A stretch of 64,000 bases of DNA from Apteryx mantelli (Eukaryota; Chordata; Aves; Apterygiformes; Apterygidae). A program made the position numbers and the translations under genes. The notes under the pieces are model-generated. The model searched no databases, was not told the DNA's origin, and saw only the letters and a program-made list of their open reading frames with translations. Position 1 is the stretch's first letter; each line of letters begins with the position of its first letter. Location of the stretch: contig NC_089979.1 of assembly GCF_036417845.1 (NCBI RefSeq), positions 24,121,958 through 24,185,957 of the forward strand, read 5' to 3'. Below are positions 34,001 through 44,611 of this stretch, piece after piece.

Positions 34001-34784
34001 TAGCTGCATTTAATTAGCAAGACCATTTATAATGCTCAGAATTGAACTCTGGATTGTTTGCAGATTTGAAAACACTTGGTTTTAAAAGGTGTTTTAGAAA
34101 TGCTTTAGGATGCCACATCACCAGAAAAATCAGGGTAAGTGAAAAGTAGGGCAGCAGCTAGGCATCTCATTTTTCTAGCAAATCTGTACATAACTAGTTA
34201 TTATGGTTGGCTCACAGGAGGCATTTTCGGGGTGGAATGTTTCTACCTGCCACTGTAGATTTCAGTATTAAACTTCCCATGTACATTTGTACCCTGAAGT
34301 CCTCTGCAGAAGATCCTTCCATTTCCTGCTCAAGTGTGCCCCCTCTCCTAGGCCCCCTGGATTTGACAAATTGCTTTGGCCAACCAGAGCTGGGACGGAT
34401 TCGCTTCAAGAAGTAAGAACGCCACCTGTAAATCAGAAAGGACGGTAACTGCTGAATGATGTGAAGTTTCCCTGCCTGTGATGGCTTGGCTCTGCACTTT
34501 CCTCACATGCTCAGGGCCAGGAGAGAAAAAAAAGTCTTGAAACTTGAAAATCAGTTCTGCATTATTCCATGGCTACACGGGTATTTTACTATCTGTCCAC
34601 TTCCCTGAAGCACTTCATAAGTTACTTCTTCAATTGCGTCCACAGCCAAAATGTCAGCTTCCTTGTTTCCTCTGCTGCTTTGCACAGCGCTTTACATTTC
34701 TACTACATCCTACATACCCTACCCAAAGATACTCAACTGCTTTCTATCAGCCCATTGAGGATAGACACTATGATTTACAACTTT
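31034..34784. other. Intergenic, no gene recognised
   Basis: AT-rich spacer. The longest frame (121 codons, 32217-32582) contains a 35-bp tandem repeat and no recognisable domain. A TGACTCA AP-1 heptamer inside an imperfect palindrome is at 32914. No RNA gene is seen. Confidence 0.5.
32427..32496. repeat. Imperfect 35-bp tandem duplication
   Basis: Two adjacent units share a GATGCCAGATTAACAATTAA / GGTGCCAAATTAATGACTAA first part and an ATTTTACAGC end. They fall inside an otherwise unremarkable open frame. Confidence 0.7.
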
Positions 34785-35440
34785 CACAGAATGACAGAAT
34801 GGTTGAGGTTGGAAGGGGCCTCTGGAGATCATCTAGTCCAACTACCCCTGCTCAAAGCAGGGTCACCTAGAGCAGGGTGCTGAGGGCTGCGTCCAGTCAG
34901 GTTTTGAATATCTCCAAGGATGGAGACTCCACAACCTGCCTGGGCAACCTGTGCCAGGGTTTGACCACTCTCACAGGAAAAAAGTTTTTTCTTACATTCA
35001 AATGGAATTTCCTGTGTTTCAGTTTGTGCCTATTGCCCCTTGGCCTGCCACTGGACACCACTGGGAAGAGTCTGGTTCCATCTTCCTTTCTCCCCCAATC
35101 AGTTATTTATATGGATTGATCAGATCCCCCCGAGCCTTCTCTTCTCCAGGCTGAACAGTCCCAGCTCTCTCAGCCTCTCCTTGTACGACAGATGCTCCAA
35201 ACCCTTCATCATCTTTGTAGCCCTTTGCTGGACGTGCTCCAGTATATCCATGTCTCTCTTGCACTGGGGAGCCCAGCACTGGACCCATCACTCTAGATGT
35301 ATCTCACCAGGGCTGAGCACAGGGGAAAGATCACCTCCCTCGAGGGTGCATGCTGGCAATGGTCTTCCTAATGCAGCCCAGCAGCCCTTCTTTGCCACAA
35401 GGGTGCATTGCTGGTTTATATTCAACTTGTCCACCAGTAC
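34785..35440 (-). mobile_element. CR1 LINE, 5'-truncated, antisense
   Basis: It starts at its 3' terminus on the left (CACAGAATGACAGAATGG, GTTGGAAGGGGCC, CATCTAGTCCAACT). It continues through the standard CR1 3' blocks (GATGGAGACTCCACAACCTG, GGCAACCTGTGCCAG, CTTCTCTTCTCCAGGCTGAA, CTTGCACTGGGGAGCCCAGC) and fades out near 35440. It is less diverged than the other CR1 copies here, so probably the youngest. Frames across it are shadows. Confidence 0.9.
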
Positions 35441-38400
35441 CCCTAGAAAAACTGACCTCAAGGAGGTTAAGGCCCTTGTCCATGTCCACAGTGACTGTCA
35501 CCATATCCTATATTCTGGCTAATATAACCTATATTCATATTCTGGCTCCTATTTCTGGCAATGGCATTTACAAGTCAAACTTTTTACTGCTTCCGTATAC
35601 ACCACAGATGCTAACTCTGATACTCAGAGTACTGCAGAATATAGTATAGAGGCACCCATGTAGGCTCCTGAGGCACTATGGCACTATGGCACTTGCTCTA
35701 GTCACACACATTTTAAAAAGACTGTGGAGAGGATACAGGGTTTCCTGGGGTTGGTCCCTGAGGTGGGTAAGGGATACTGATGTGCAGGAGATGCTACGAC
35801 TTCCAGCTGTACCAAGATAATGGCACTTATAGCCATGCACAGAAACAGGATCTTGGGTGTATTTTTCCTCACAAAATCTTGGGCACTTACAGATCCTCAG
35901 ATCAGCCAGCAGGGCCTGACTGTTCCATTAAACTTGGCTGCCTGTTTTCCGCCCAGTCTTTACTTTAGGCAATGATATTCCTTTCTGAAACTGGGCTCAG
36001 TTCCTCACAGGTCACACAAGGTGTTTCTAGCCTGTCACATTGGTCTGCCCCATTCCACACCATGATCCTGTTCTTTCAACCACACACATGGACATTCATG
36101 TTTGCATCTGTTATCCCCCTAGGTGAGGAAAGAAAACCCAAGCACAGGCCAGAGAACAGCATGTCCTCCTGTCCTGTCCCTACATTGTTCCTGGTCTGAA
36201 CTGTACAAAATTGTCCAGTTCTTCAAGGATATTCCAGCTGGGTTGGCCACCTTGCACCCTTCTACACCTTCCTGCCAATTCCCAGTACTCACACATCCCA
36301 CCCCTGGCAGCGGAAACACATCTCTTGGCAGAAATGTAGGTAGTCAGCAACAGGTCTAAACTGGCTTTGTAAGAAGAAGTGAACAGTGTTGGTGAAAGGC
36401 CGCTCTGTAACGGCTGGTGTGCCATCCAGTGCAGTGCTTTCCTTGAGCTCATCCTCCAAGAACAGGGTCAGCAAAGGAATTGTCATAGTTTGGGCATCTA
36501 CTTAGCGAAACAGCCAAGTCTGGCGTTGGGATGCAGGTACCTCAGTATGTTGGGACCAGCCAATAGCGCAGTATGCCCAGACATTACCAAGAACTGCTTG
36601 GCTTGCTATCTTTGAGTGAACGATGCTTCTTGAGGCAATCCAGTGTGGACTTTGTTAAGCAGGAGACCCAGAAAAGGGAGTGGGACAAGCTGCTACTTAG
36701 GGAAAGTTTTTTTTCCCTCTGCAAGCTATACCTCTGGCTCCTGAAGCCAGCTGCTGCTTAAAGACTAAGGAATCAAGGGGCAGGCTACACCCACACGCCG
36801 TAGCTTAGGCTACAAGTGCCATGGCTAGGGGTAAAAACACTTTTTCAGAGGGGAAGGCATGAGAACACATGAGAAGACCTGAAATACCTTAGCTCCTGCC
36901 AAGAAGACCAATCAGCAGGATAAGTCTTTCATATATATATGGATGGATGGATATGTGAATATATATATATTTATACATATATTTATGCATATAAACAAAA
37001 ATTTACTTGACATACAATTTTTTAGGCTTTTGTTTGAAAAATATAAAAGGTATGTAAAGCTGAAGTGCTGTGCTCTCTTTCAAAACGAAACTTGTAGGGT
37101 TTGGAGCACTCTCCTGCTAAGCAGCTGACTAAGACCTGCTCTGCCTGGGACTACCCAATACTTGCATGAGGGAGTGGGATGAAGAAAGAGGAGAGAGGAG
37201 AAGGGGTTAGTTTCATACCATGAGCAGGGAAAGGGGCTGCCACTGAGAGGCAAAGAGCAAAAGACAAGGTGGAATCGGTGTCTGTGCCCTGGCAGATCTG
37301 TAACTTTTGGACAGGTTGCTGCTAGCTTTTGGTTACATATGAGCTTCCAAAGTATTGTCTCATCCCCAGAGACTGGCACACTGCCTGGCTGTGAGAAGGT
37401 GGCTGCAACACCCAAGGAATCCCCATTGTATAAGGAAATATTTTTCTGAGTTCTTTCAGAAGCTTTTCAGGGCCTTGGAGGCAGCAATGGTGTTTGGGAT
37501 GCTGTGTTACTGCCAGCAAATCAGCAATGTTTTGGTCAGCTGCCTGGCAGCACACTCAGCCCTGCAGGAGTTTGGAGCCTGGTTCAAGCTCCTGGACAGG
37601 TCAGGGGCTAGGCTGCACTGACCATAATGACGACGCATCCCCTCAGGCCACCAGTTTTTTAAAGTGCAGAAGAAAGAGGTTCTTGGCTTGTGTCTAGTGG
37701 AATATATCCAAGTGTCAAAAAACATGGCCGTCACTCTGGCTGTCTGCCAGAGTAACCAGTTTATGAATTATCCTCAGTGACAGACATGGCTCAAGCAGAT
37801 CAGGGTGCGGTATCTCTCAGTTCTTATAGACACAGACCATATATGGCACAAAGAACACAGGGATATGTGTCCTATCTGTGTCTCTTGCTTTGGCAAAATG
37901 GCATTGGGTGAACTCCCTTATAGCTCAAGGTCCAGGAAAGGGAGAGATTTATGATGTCAAGCTCTTCCCTTTACCTTGCTCTAACATACAAAGCAGCAAG
38001 CGGGGGCATGTCTGTGCAGGGAGTGCAAGGCAGAGGATGAAGAGTAGTACAGGGAGTGCCTATTCCTGGCAACACCAAGCACTGCTGGTAGCCGAGGTGT
38101 AAGCAGGCCTGGTGGGACAGGTCTCACACCATCCTGTGTCCCCAATAATATTCAGTATTGATGAGTCCTGCACACTCCAACCACCTTGAGATTTCAACAC
38201 TACAGATGCAAATCAGTTAAAATCACTTGGCCCAGGGACCATGAAGTGTCAATCACTCTCAGATGTGACCATCACAGACAGTATGTATGTTGCCACAGGG
38301 ACTTAGTGACATGGATGGGGACAAGACTTCAGAATCCAAGCTCCTGGCCTTGTGCTGTAATTACTCAGTAGTGCTCCCTCTTGCAAGATCCTAAAAAAGC

Positions 38401-38628
38401 ACAGGAAAATGTAGAGATCTCAGTAAAACATAACAAGCTCCTGGAACAAGTTGTTCTCCCTTACTGTTGCCTCTCCACTGAAATGCCTCAGGATGCTCAC
38501 CTTGCCATATCTGCTATGTCATTTCTTTCCAGACTTCTCAGGGACAGGTCATAGTGATGTAGTTTCCCATTATTCACCTTTTCTCTCTTCAGCTAGTACT
38601 AGCCTGGTTTGCAGGGGTCCAAGCAAAA
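35441..38628. other. Intergenic, moderately GC-rich, unrecognised
   Basis: This part has many medium-length frames in both strands (36119-36486 and 37080-37734) but none matches a family I know, and splice-bounded exons are not evident. A minus-strand 65-codon frame at 36289-36486 has a protein-like composition (LEDELKESTALDG) and a GTGAGTAC donor-like word at its end. I cannot name it and do not call it a gene. Confidence 0.4.
36930..36995. repeat. AT / ATGG microsatellite
   Basis: CATATATATATGGATGGATGG followed by further ATATATAT and TTTATACATATATTTATG stretches. Confidence 0.8.
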
Positions 38629-38785
38629 ACATGTACACAAGAGCAGCGTTCACAACAAATATATCTGCCTCCAACACAGCAGTCACAACATTTATCTCTA
38701 TTTTGGCTCTGATAAAAAAACATTCACTTTGTGGATTCCGTTGAAATGCTTGTTATATTTGCAACTAACTTCATCTGCATGCCAA
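38629..38785. repeat. Copy A of an unidentified duplicated block
   Basis: This block aligns along about 150 bp with 39077-39220 at roughly two-thirds identity by eye: GTTCACAACAAATATATCTGCCTCCAA, TTGGCTCTG, ACATTCACTTTGTGGATTCCGTTGAAATG, TATATTTGCAACTAACTTCATCTGCATG. The spacing between copies is about 440 bp. It is either an old local duplication or two copies of an uncatalogued interspersed repeat. Confidence 0.65.
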
Positions 38786-39076
38786 AAATGAGTTTGTACA
38801 CCCCCAGCTTCCTCTTTCTCTCATCTCCCTCCCAACAACTTCACAAAAATTTCAAACAAGAAAAGGTTGGCAACTTGTTGAAAGAACACAAAGACCTTGT
38901 CCTTGCTAGCCAGAGAAGCAGCACTGGTACCTGTCCATCAAGAACTCGTGGCTTTTCAGTTTGCATGTTTTTTGCTAACAGTGTTTATCCAGGTAGCACA
39001 GGTGGGGCGTATCATTTGGCAAACTTGCCTGTAAGCTTTTTACAACAAAGATAATAACAGGTGCAAGATAAGGGAC

Positions 39077-39220
39077 ACATATAAAAACAGAGTTCATTAC
39101 AAATACATTTGCATCCAAAGCAGCAGCAGCAGGACTTGGCTCTGCTTTATCTTAAAAGCATACACTTTCTGAATTCCATTCAAATACTCACTGTATTTGC
39201 ATCTGATATTGTATGCATGT
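39077..39220. repeat. Copy B of the unidentified duplicated block
   Basis: Counterpart of 38629-38785: GTTCATTACAAATACATTTGCATCCAA, CTTGGCTCTG, GCATACACTTTCTGAATTCCATTCAAATA, TGTATTTGCATCTGATATTGTATGCATG. It has a CAG-triplet insertion and a short deletion relative to copy A. No protein signal is conserved between the two. Confidence 0.65.
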
Positions 39221-40227
39221 CACCCCAGGCAACAAAATGGAACCAAAACAGTGTTCGCGTGGGCCTATGCTTCTGCACAAGGGCAGCTAGATAAACGATC
39301 CCCTCCCACGACAACACTGAGTTTTTAGGATGACTCTTGAAAAACTAGGGTCAAAATTTTGTAGCAAGTTCATTGTCCCCACAGAGAGCTGGATTTTCAA
39401 ATAAATTCTTTAGAGAAGGCTTCTTAACTCTGAAAACCTCATTTTGATGTCAAAGTGGAAGCTGGGCAGTTATGATGTCTAAGCCCTTGAAAATTTGGCC
39501 CCAAATCTACTTCTGCCTGTTCCCGTGTTCAGGGAATGTGGCAAAGCTGTGGAGAGGTGCCTGGTCAGAGAGGGTCAGTAATCTTCAAGTAGTAGAGAGA
39601 CTAAGGTTAATCAGGGTGATACAAGGGCTGCCATTACATCTTTTCTTTGAATTACGCTCTGGAGAAGTCCTATTTTACTCCACTAGCTATGAAGAAATAA
39701 GAGACTATCCTAAAACATTAGGTAACAAAAGTTGCGTGACCTGAATACCCTCTGTTTCACTAACACTAACAAGTTTCCAGTCTGAATCAGGAATGATTGA
39801 AAGTGGATAATATCTGGCCTTTACTTGATGGCCTATGTAAAGGGAGTTGACAGACCCACCCACTTCACTGGGGGTAAGGGTCAACCTCACATAAAATCAC
39901 AGAAGGCTTGAGAATACCTGAAGAGCAGCAATTCCTGTTGAGTGCATTGGAGGGTGCTCACAGTTGCCAAAGGTATTGGTGGATATGGAAAAAAGAGCTG
40001 TATCCTTTCACTCTGAGGACAGTCACTCCAGCTCAGTCCTGTAGCACACGGCCAAGGAAGCGCATAGAGGTCCTCACGCTTCACAAATCACTGAGACCTT
40101 TGCTTTCTATTGCCATTAGGATAGCACCTTTTACAACTATGTGGGCTTGAAACTGGGGAGTGAAAGAGCAAAATGGTAGTAAGAAATAAAGGAAAGCGTC
40201 TGAGCACATATCTACAGGCAAAACTAC

Positions 40228-40245
40228 AAAAAAAAAAAAAAAAAA
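40228..40245. repeat. Poly(A) run, 18 bp
   Basis: Uninterrupted A18 followed by CAACCCAAACC-type A/C-rich sequence. No retroposon body is recognised before it. Confidence 0.85.
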
Positions 40246-43200
40246 CAACCCAAACCAAAACCAACAAATGCAGCAGCAACAAAGACAAAACCCCTTCACT
40301 GCAACATCCTTTTGGAACTTTCTATCTACTTTGTAATTAAAGACCTAGATGTCTAAACCATGTAAAATGGGAAAACTGTGCTTTAAAGTATCCCGGTGCA
40401 CCACATGCATTAATGTATTATTTGTGGCCAGGAGTGAAACTATTGCAGTTAGTCATGTTTTGTTAGTGTACTCCTTTTAACAAAACTTTTGGTTTAATAT
40501 TTTTAGTAGTCCAGGTAAAAATAACTGCATATGCCTGTATACTTTGGAATGGAACTGGATAGGAAATACTATTGTTACTACACAAAGGTATTTTCTTAAT
40601 TTTTTCATACTGGAATGAATCCAGAATTATTCAGAAGAGAAAAATGAGAGAGGAAGAAGGAATATATCTTGCCCATATGAGTAGAGCCAATAGACCTATC
40701 AGATCATAGTTCAAATTTCTGCTCTTGCCATTACAGATTAGGGGTCCTGGTGTCAGTCTCCCTCTCCCAATGAATACCTTATCCTCTAGGCTCTTGGGTA
40801 TTCTAAGGTGCATCTCTCTCTCTCTCCTGTTCTCTTCTGTATGAAATTTTTTTGGGGCAAGCACTGGAATATAAGTAAACCTCCTATATTCCAGACTTTG
40901 TGTTTGGCTATCACAGGATAGCTGAGGGTCTCTTTTTCTCATTTATATGTTGACAAGAAATATCACCTGGTCAAAACTAGTCTGGATGTTTTTACAAGGG
41001 TTGGCTATAAATGATCAGTATTTTCTGACAGAAAACACTTTTTTTTGCCCCCAGAAATTCTGTGTTAGAACAATTGTATTGTAACTGAATTATTCCTACT
41101 GAGACCAGCCATTGCTGTCACTAGAAATTCAGCCCTGAGAATTAAGTTTTATCCAAGGAGTAAGTTTGACAAAATACTTTAGAAAGTAGGAATCAGAGAC
41201 AATTATCTTTCAGCTTTTGAGAGAGATACTAGAAAAAGTGATGAAATGAGCTCTTTAACACAATGATACACCAAAAAAAGTTTGTAGAAGCCTCTTACCG
41301 TGCTTAAATATTCATGTACAGTGTTAAAAATAACTCAGTAAAACATTAAATAAAATCACCATTTTCACTGCAGTGGCAACACGAAAGGCTAACTTATTAG
41401 AATCAATACAGACTTGAAGAAGCTTTTTCAATTATTATACATGATATGTGAAGTATTTGCTTAAAGAAAAAAACTGTAGTTTAATGAGAACATTAAAGGT
41501 ACAGAACAGTAAGAAACAAATGTCAGTGCACTGAGAACGAGGTCAGGATTGTTGCTTTTTATGCAACACCTAGTTTATTCTTTTCTTACTAAGGGTTTAA
41601 ATCAGTTTAACACCATTTTGGTTCATTCTGAGATTAACAAAAGTTAATATTTTATAAGATTTATTTATAATACTCTTGAGGTTTAGAGTATGTTTATGTA
41701 ACCCTTCTGCCAGGAATTGGCAGCAGCTGAAAGAGCTGGATTCATTTATCTAGGGGTTCTCTGTGAAAACCTAAACAACTGCAGTTTCAGCCTCCACCCA
41801 GAAACCTGCCAAAGCTAAATGACCTCCTTTGGGTGCCTTGACAAACAATAAATCCTGCTCGAGTCATAGCAAGGTTTAAAACAAGGTCCAGAATTTTAAG
41901 ACAAAGAGAACTTTAGAGATGAGAGAAAGGGAAGAAGAAAGACTCAGGATAAACCCGCAAGAGCCATGAATCAATTAAATAAACAACGCTTAAGCGATAT
42001 TCCTAGCCTCCCTCTCCTCCTTTTTTCTGAGTCGTCTTGGCATGGCACAAAATAAAGGTCTGCTCTTGTTTCCAAACAGATGTCTTACAACTTGACTGTT
42101 GCTCCTCACTCAAAACTTCTCCCATATTTACGGTGTGGTTTCATGTTACAGTGAGGCTGATGAACATAGATGTATCATGGTCCACAAACAGGGGGATCCT
42201 GCTGCCCCTCCAGCTCATAGCCCCTTGCTGATGCTCACGCCCGGTGCTGGCTCTGATGCTCCTCGGCCCACACAGTGAACTGATTCAGAGCACCAAACTG
42301 GCAGGAAACTAACTCAGGAAAATTGAAAGAGAACATTGAATGTTTTTTTTTCTGGTTTAACTCCTTGAATCTGCTCACCATGCTATAAAATGAAGGTCAG
42401 AGCTGGCACCAGGAAGGAGAATGGCAAGGCTGGGGATGGAAAGTCGGACTGCTGCTTGCAGTAATAACTAGCCAATAAGTTGGGTTGGCTTAGCATTAAG
42501 ATGAAACAGCTCTTAAACATGGTGGTACTTTTATATTAATTTGTTGGCTTATCCCGATGTAGGCCAAACTTTGAGGAAGCACAGCTACTCCACCTGCGAC
42601 TACAGAACTAACATAACTCTTCTGTGGTGCACATACAAGTTAGTTTTGCTTCCATCCTACAAACCTTCCAATACTTTTCCAACTTTTCCCTGAGGTACCT
42701 GGAAAGAACAGACTTTCTCCAGCGATCACTGGAAAAGAGTAATAAAGTGAATCAGTTTACTGCAGTAAACAAGCTCCCAAAGAGAAGCGTTAGGTGTACT
42801 CACAGGGGAGAACGTGAATCCGTGCGCGGTCGCTCAGATGCTCCTTCTGCAGCATGGGCGCTTTCTGCTCAGCTAACCCAACTTGAGTCGAATTTCCTCT
42901 GCTGAAGACCGTTTGCAGTAAGGGTGCAGAAAGGGTGAGAGGAAGCGGTCTGCAGAGCATATCAGGAGGCCCTGGTAGCTGACTTACAGCCCTTTCGCAC
43001 GGCTGTATGTGGCTGAGGTGCCAGCTGTGTCCCCCAGCAAGTACCTCAGAGCTTGTAAGATTTTTCCAACCATACCAGCTGGCTGACTGAGTATGTTAGG
43101 TCTCCCTTCAAAACTTGCCTCTTATATTCTCATGTCACAACGGCTTAGGCCTTACTGATGCATTATATTCTCTGTAGCGGGTTCCCTTGCAGAGCAGTGG

Positions 43201-43769
43201 TCTGTGTAAGGCTATTACTGTGTAGTGTCTAACAAAAGCAAGCGTTTGGGACTGCTGCCTTAAGACAACAATTTTTCTTGCAGAGAGTTCTCTAAATAAA
43301 CTCTGGCCAGATTATACAGCATGAAGAGTATCTCATCCAAGATGAGGAACCAGAGACTGCCTGTTGCAAAACTGAAACAAAAAGTTCTGCTGAACACAGA
43401 GCCCTTGGGTCGGCTGTGACGCCCCGGCAGAATCGTGCTGTCCCACAGCAAACCAGCCCCGAGCCTCGTGGCTCCTGAGCTGGAGCCGCAGCTCCGCGGC
43501 CTGCTCCGTAACCCACCTGCATCACGTTGTCAGAAGGAGCAAGAGATGCTGTAGTTCAGATTCCTCAGATTTTGGGGTGCCCAGTTTAAAATCCCAAGCA
43601 TCTAATTTTCAAAAGAGCAGGGGTCTTAGGTTAAGCTGATGACGACTGTGCCTACCTTCGGCGCGCAGGTAAACTGAGGCAGGGGATCGCACAAAGGAAG
43701 CCATTTGCAGGACAACAAAAGGCTTCATGGCTTCTCCAAAACGCTGGATCTAAATCGCGTATTCTTGAG

Positions 43770-43782
43770 TGCCATCTACTGG
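43770..43782 (-). promoter_or_regulatory. CTCF-like motif, minus orientation
   Basis: The minus strand reads CCAGTAGATGGCA, which fits the CTCF core CCASYAGRKGGCR at every position. It lies about 650 bp upstream of the NDUFAF6 start codon. Binding is inferred. Confidence 0.5.
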
Positions 43783-44159
43783 TATTTTTTCTATTGAATG
43801 TTTACACCACACTTGATTGCGACTTTTCAGTGTTTTCTCAGGAAACCTCTGAGCTGCGTAACCTAAACACAGTCTCGTTTCCAGCACCTCGCAGGCGCAG
43901 CGGAAGCTGTGTGCCCCGCCAGGCCCGGGCTGCCCACGGCCCGGCAGGGCCCCGCGCCCGGCCCCGGGATGCCGCCAGGGCACCCGCGCGATGCAGGAGG
44001 CAGGGAATTCGGTCAATTAATCCCCTCAAGAAAGGGTGTTCCCAGCACAGCCCTCTCACGGCCAGCAAGGGCTGTTTGTGAAGCCTGCCTGCCTGACCTC
44101 CCCCTCACCAGGTGGCGTGGGTAACAGTACGTGTGTGAGGTGAGGCTAATAAAGGATAT

Positions 44160-44426
44160 TTTCCCTAAAAAAAGTATATTCTAGAAAGGCCGTTTCCCCT
44201 ACAAAGGCTGCCTCCCTGAGCCGGCGGGGAGGGGCCGGGGGGGAGGCAGCCCGACGGCGGGCGAGCATCGCCGCAGCGCCCTCGCCTCGCCCCGCCGCCG
44301 CCGCGGCCCGGCGGGGGCTCTGCCCTCCGGGCCCGGCCGGGCCGCGGCGGCGGCGGTCGCGGGGAAGGGGCCGCCCCGCTCGCCCGCCGCTGACTGACGG
44401 GAGGGCGGAGCGCGGCGGGGCGCAAC
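44160..44426 (+). promoter_or_regulatory. NDUFAF6: NDUFAF6 promoter region, TATA-less
   Basis: GC-box-like GGGGAGGGGCCGGGG at about 44225 and GGGCGGAG at about 44403 precede the start codon. No properly placed TATA box is seen. The word AACATGGCGGC at 44424-44434 overlaps the start codon and fits the YY1 element (AANATGGCGGC) typical of housekeeping and mitochondrial gene starts. The transcription start cannot be fixed from sequence. Confidence 0.55.
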
Positions 44427-44611
44427 ATGGCGGCTGCCGCTATGGCGCTGGGCGGCGCGCGGCGCCCGGGGCCCTGCAGCCGCCTGGCTGGGGCGGCCGC
44501 CGCCCGCGGCGGGCTCCTGCGGCTGCGGCTCGGCGGCGGCGGCAGGGCGGCGGCGGCCGGGAGCCGGCCGGCGCCCGGAGGGGAAGTGCAGTATTGCGCC
44601 GAGCTGCTGCG
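44427..44611 (+). CDS. NDUFAF6: NDUFAF6 exon 1, residues 1-61 plus a split Arg
   Basis: The start ATG has a GCAACATGG context. The leader has Arg at 12, 13 and 19 with many Ala and Gly. The exon ends GAGCTGCTGCG with donor GTGAGTGC, phase 2. The in-frame TGA after it lies in the donor, so the 62-codon frame seen there is a truncated reading of exon 1. Confidence 0.93.

Larger units (their letters stand above)
39221..43869. other. Intergenic, right part of the gap, upstream of NDUFAF6
   Basis: Mostly AT-rich with no gene recognised. It includes an A18 run (40228-40245), a TC-rich patch at 40810-40830, a short GC-rich patch at 43410-43510, a faint antisense MIR-like word at 43650-43690, and a CTCF-like motif at 43770-43782. 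Confidence 0.5.

Noticed and set aside
36119-36486. Minus-strand frames (65-90 codons) with a donor-like GTGAGTAC
   Set aside because: One frame has a protein-like composition but matches nothing I know. No partner exon or acceptor could be linked, so no gene is claimed.
39888-39915. AAAATCACAGAAGGCTTGAG as a possible CR1 3' end
   Set aside because: Only one short word resembles CR1. The following sequence does not continue along the CR1 consensus.
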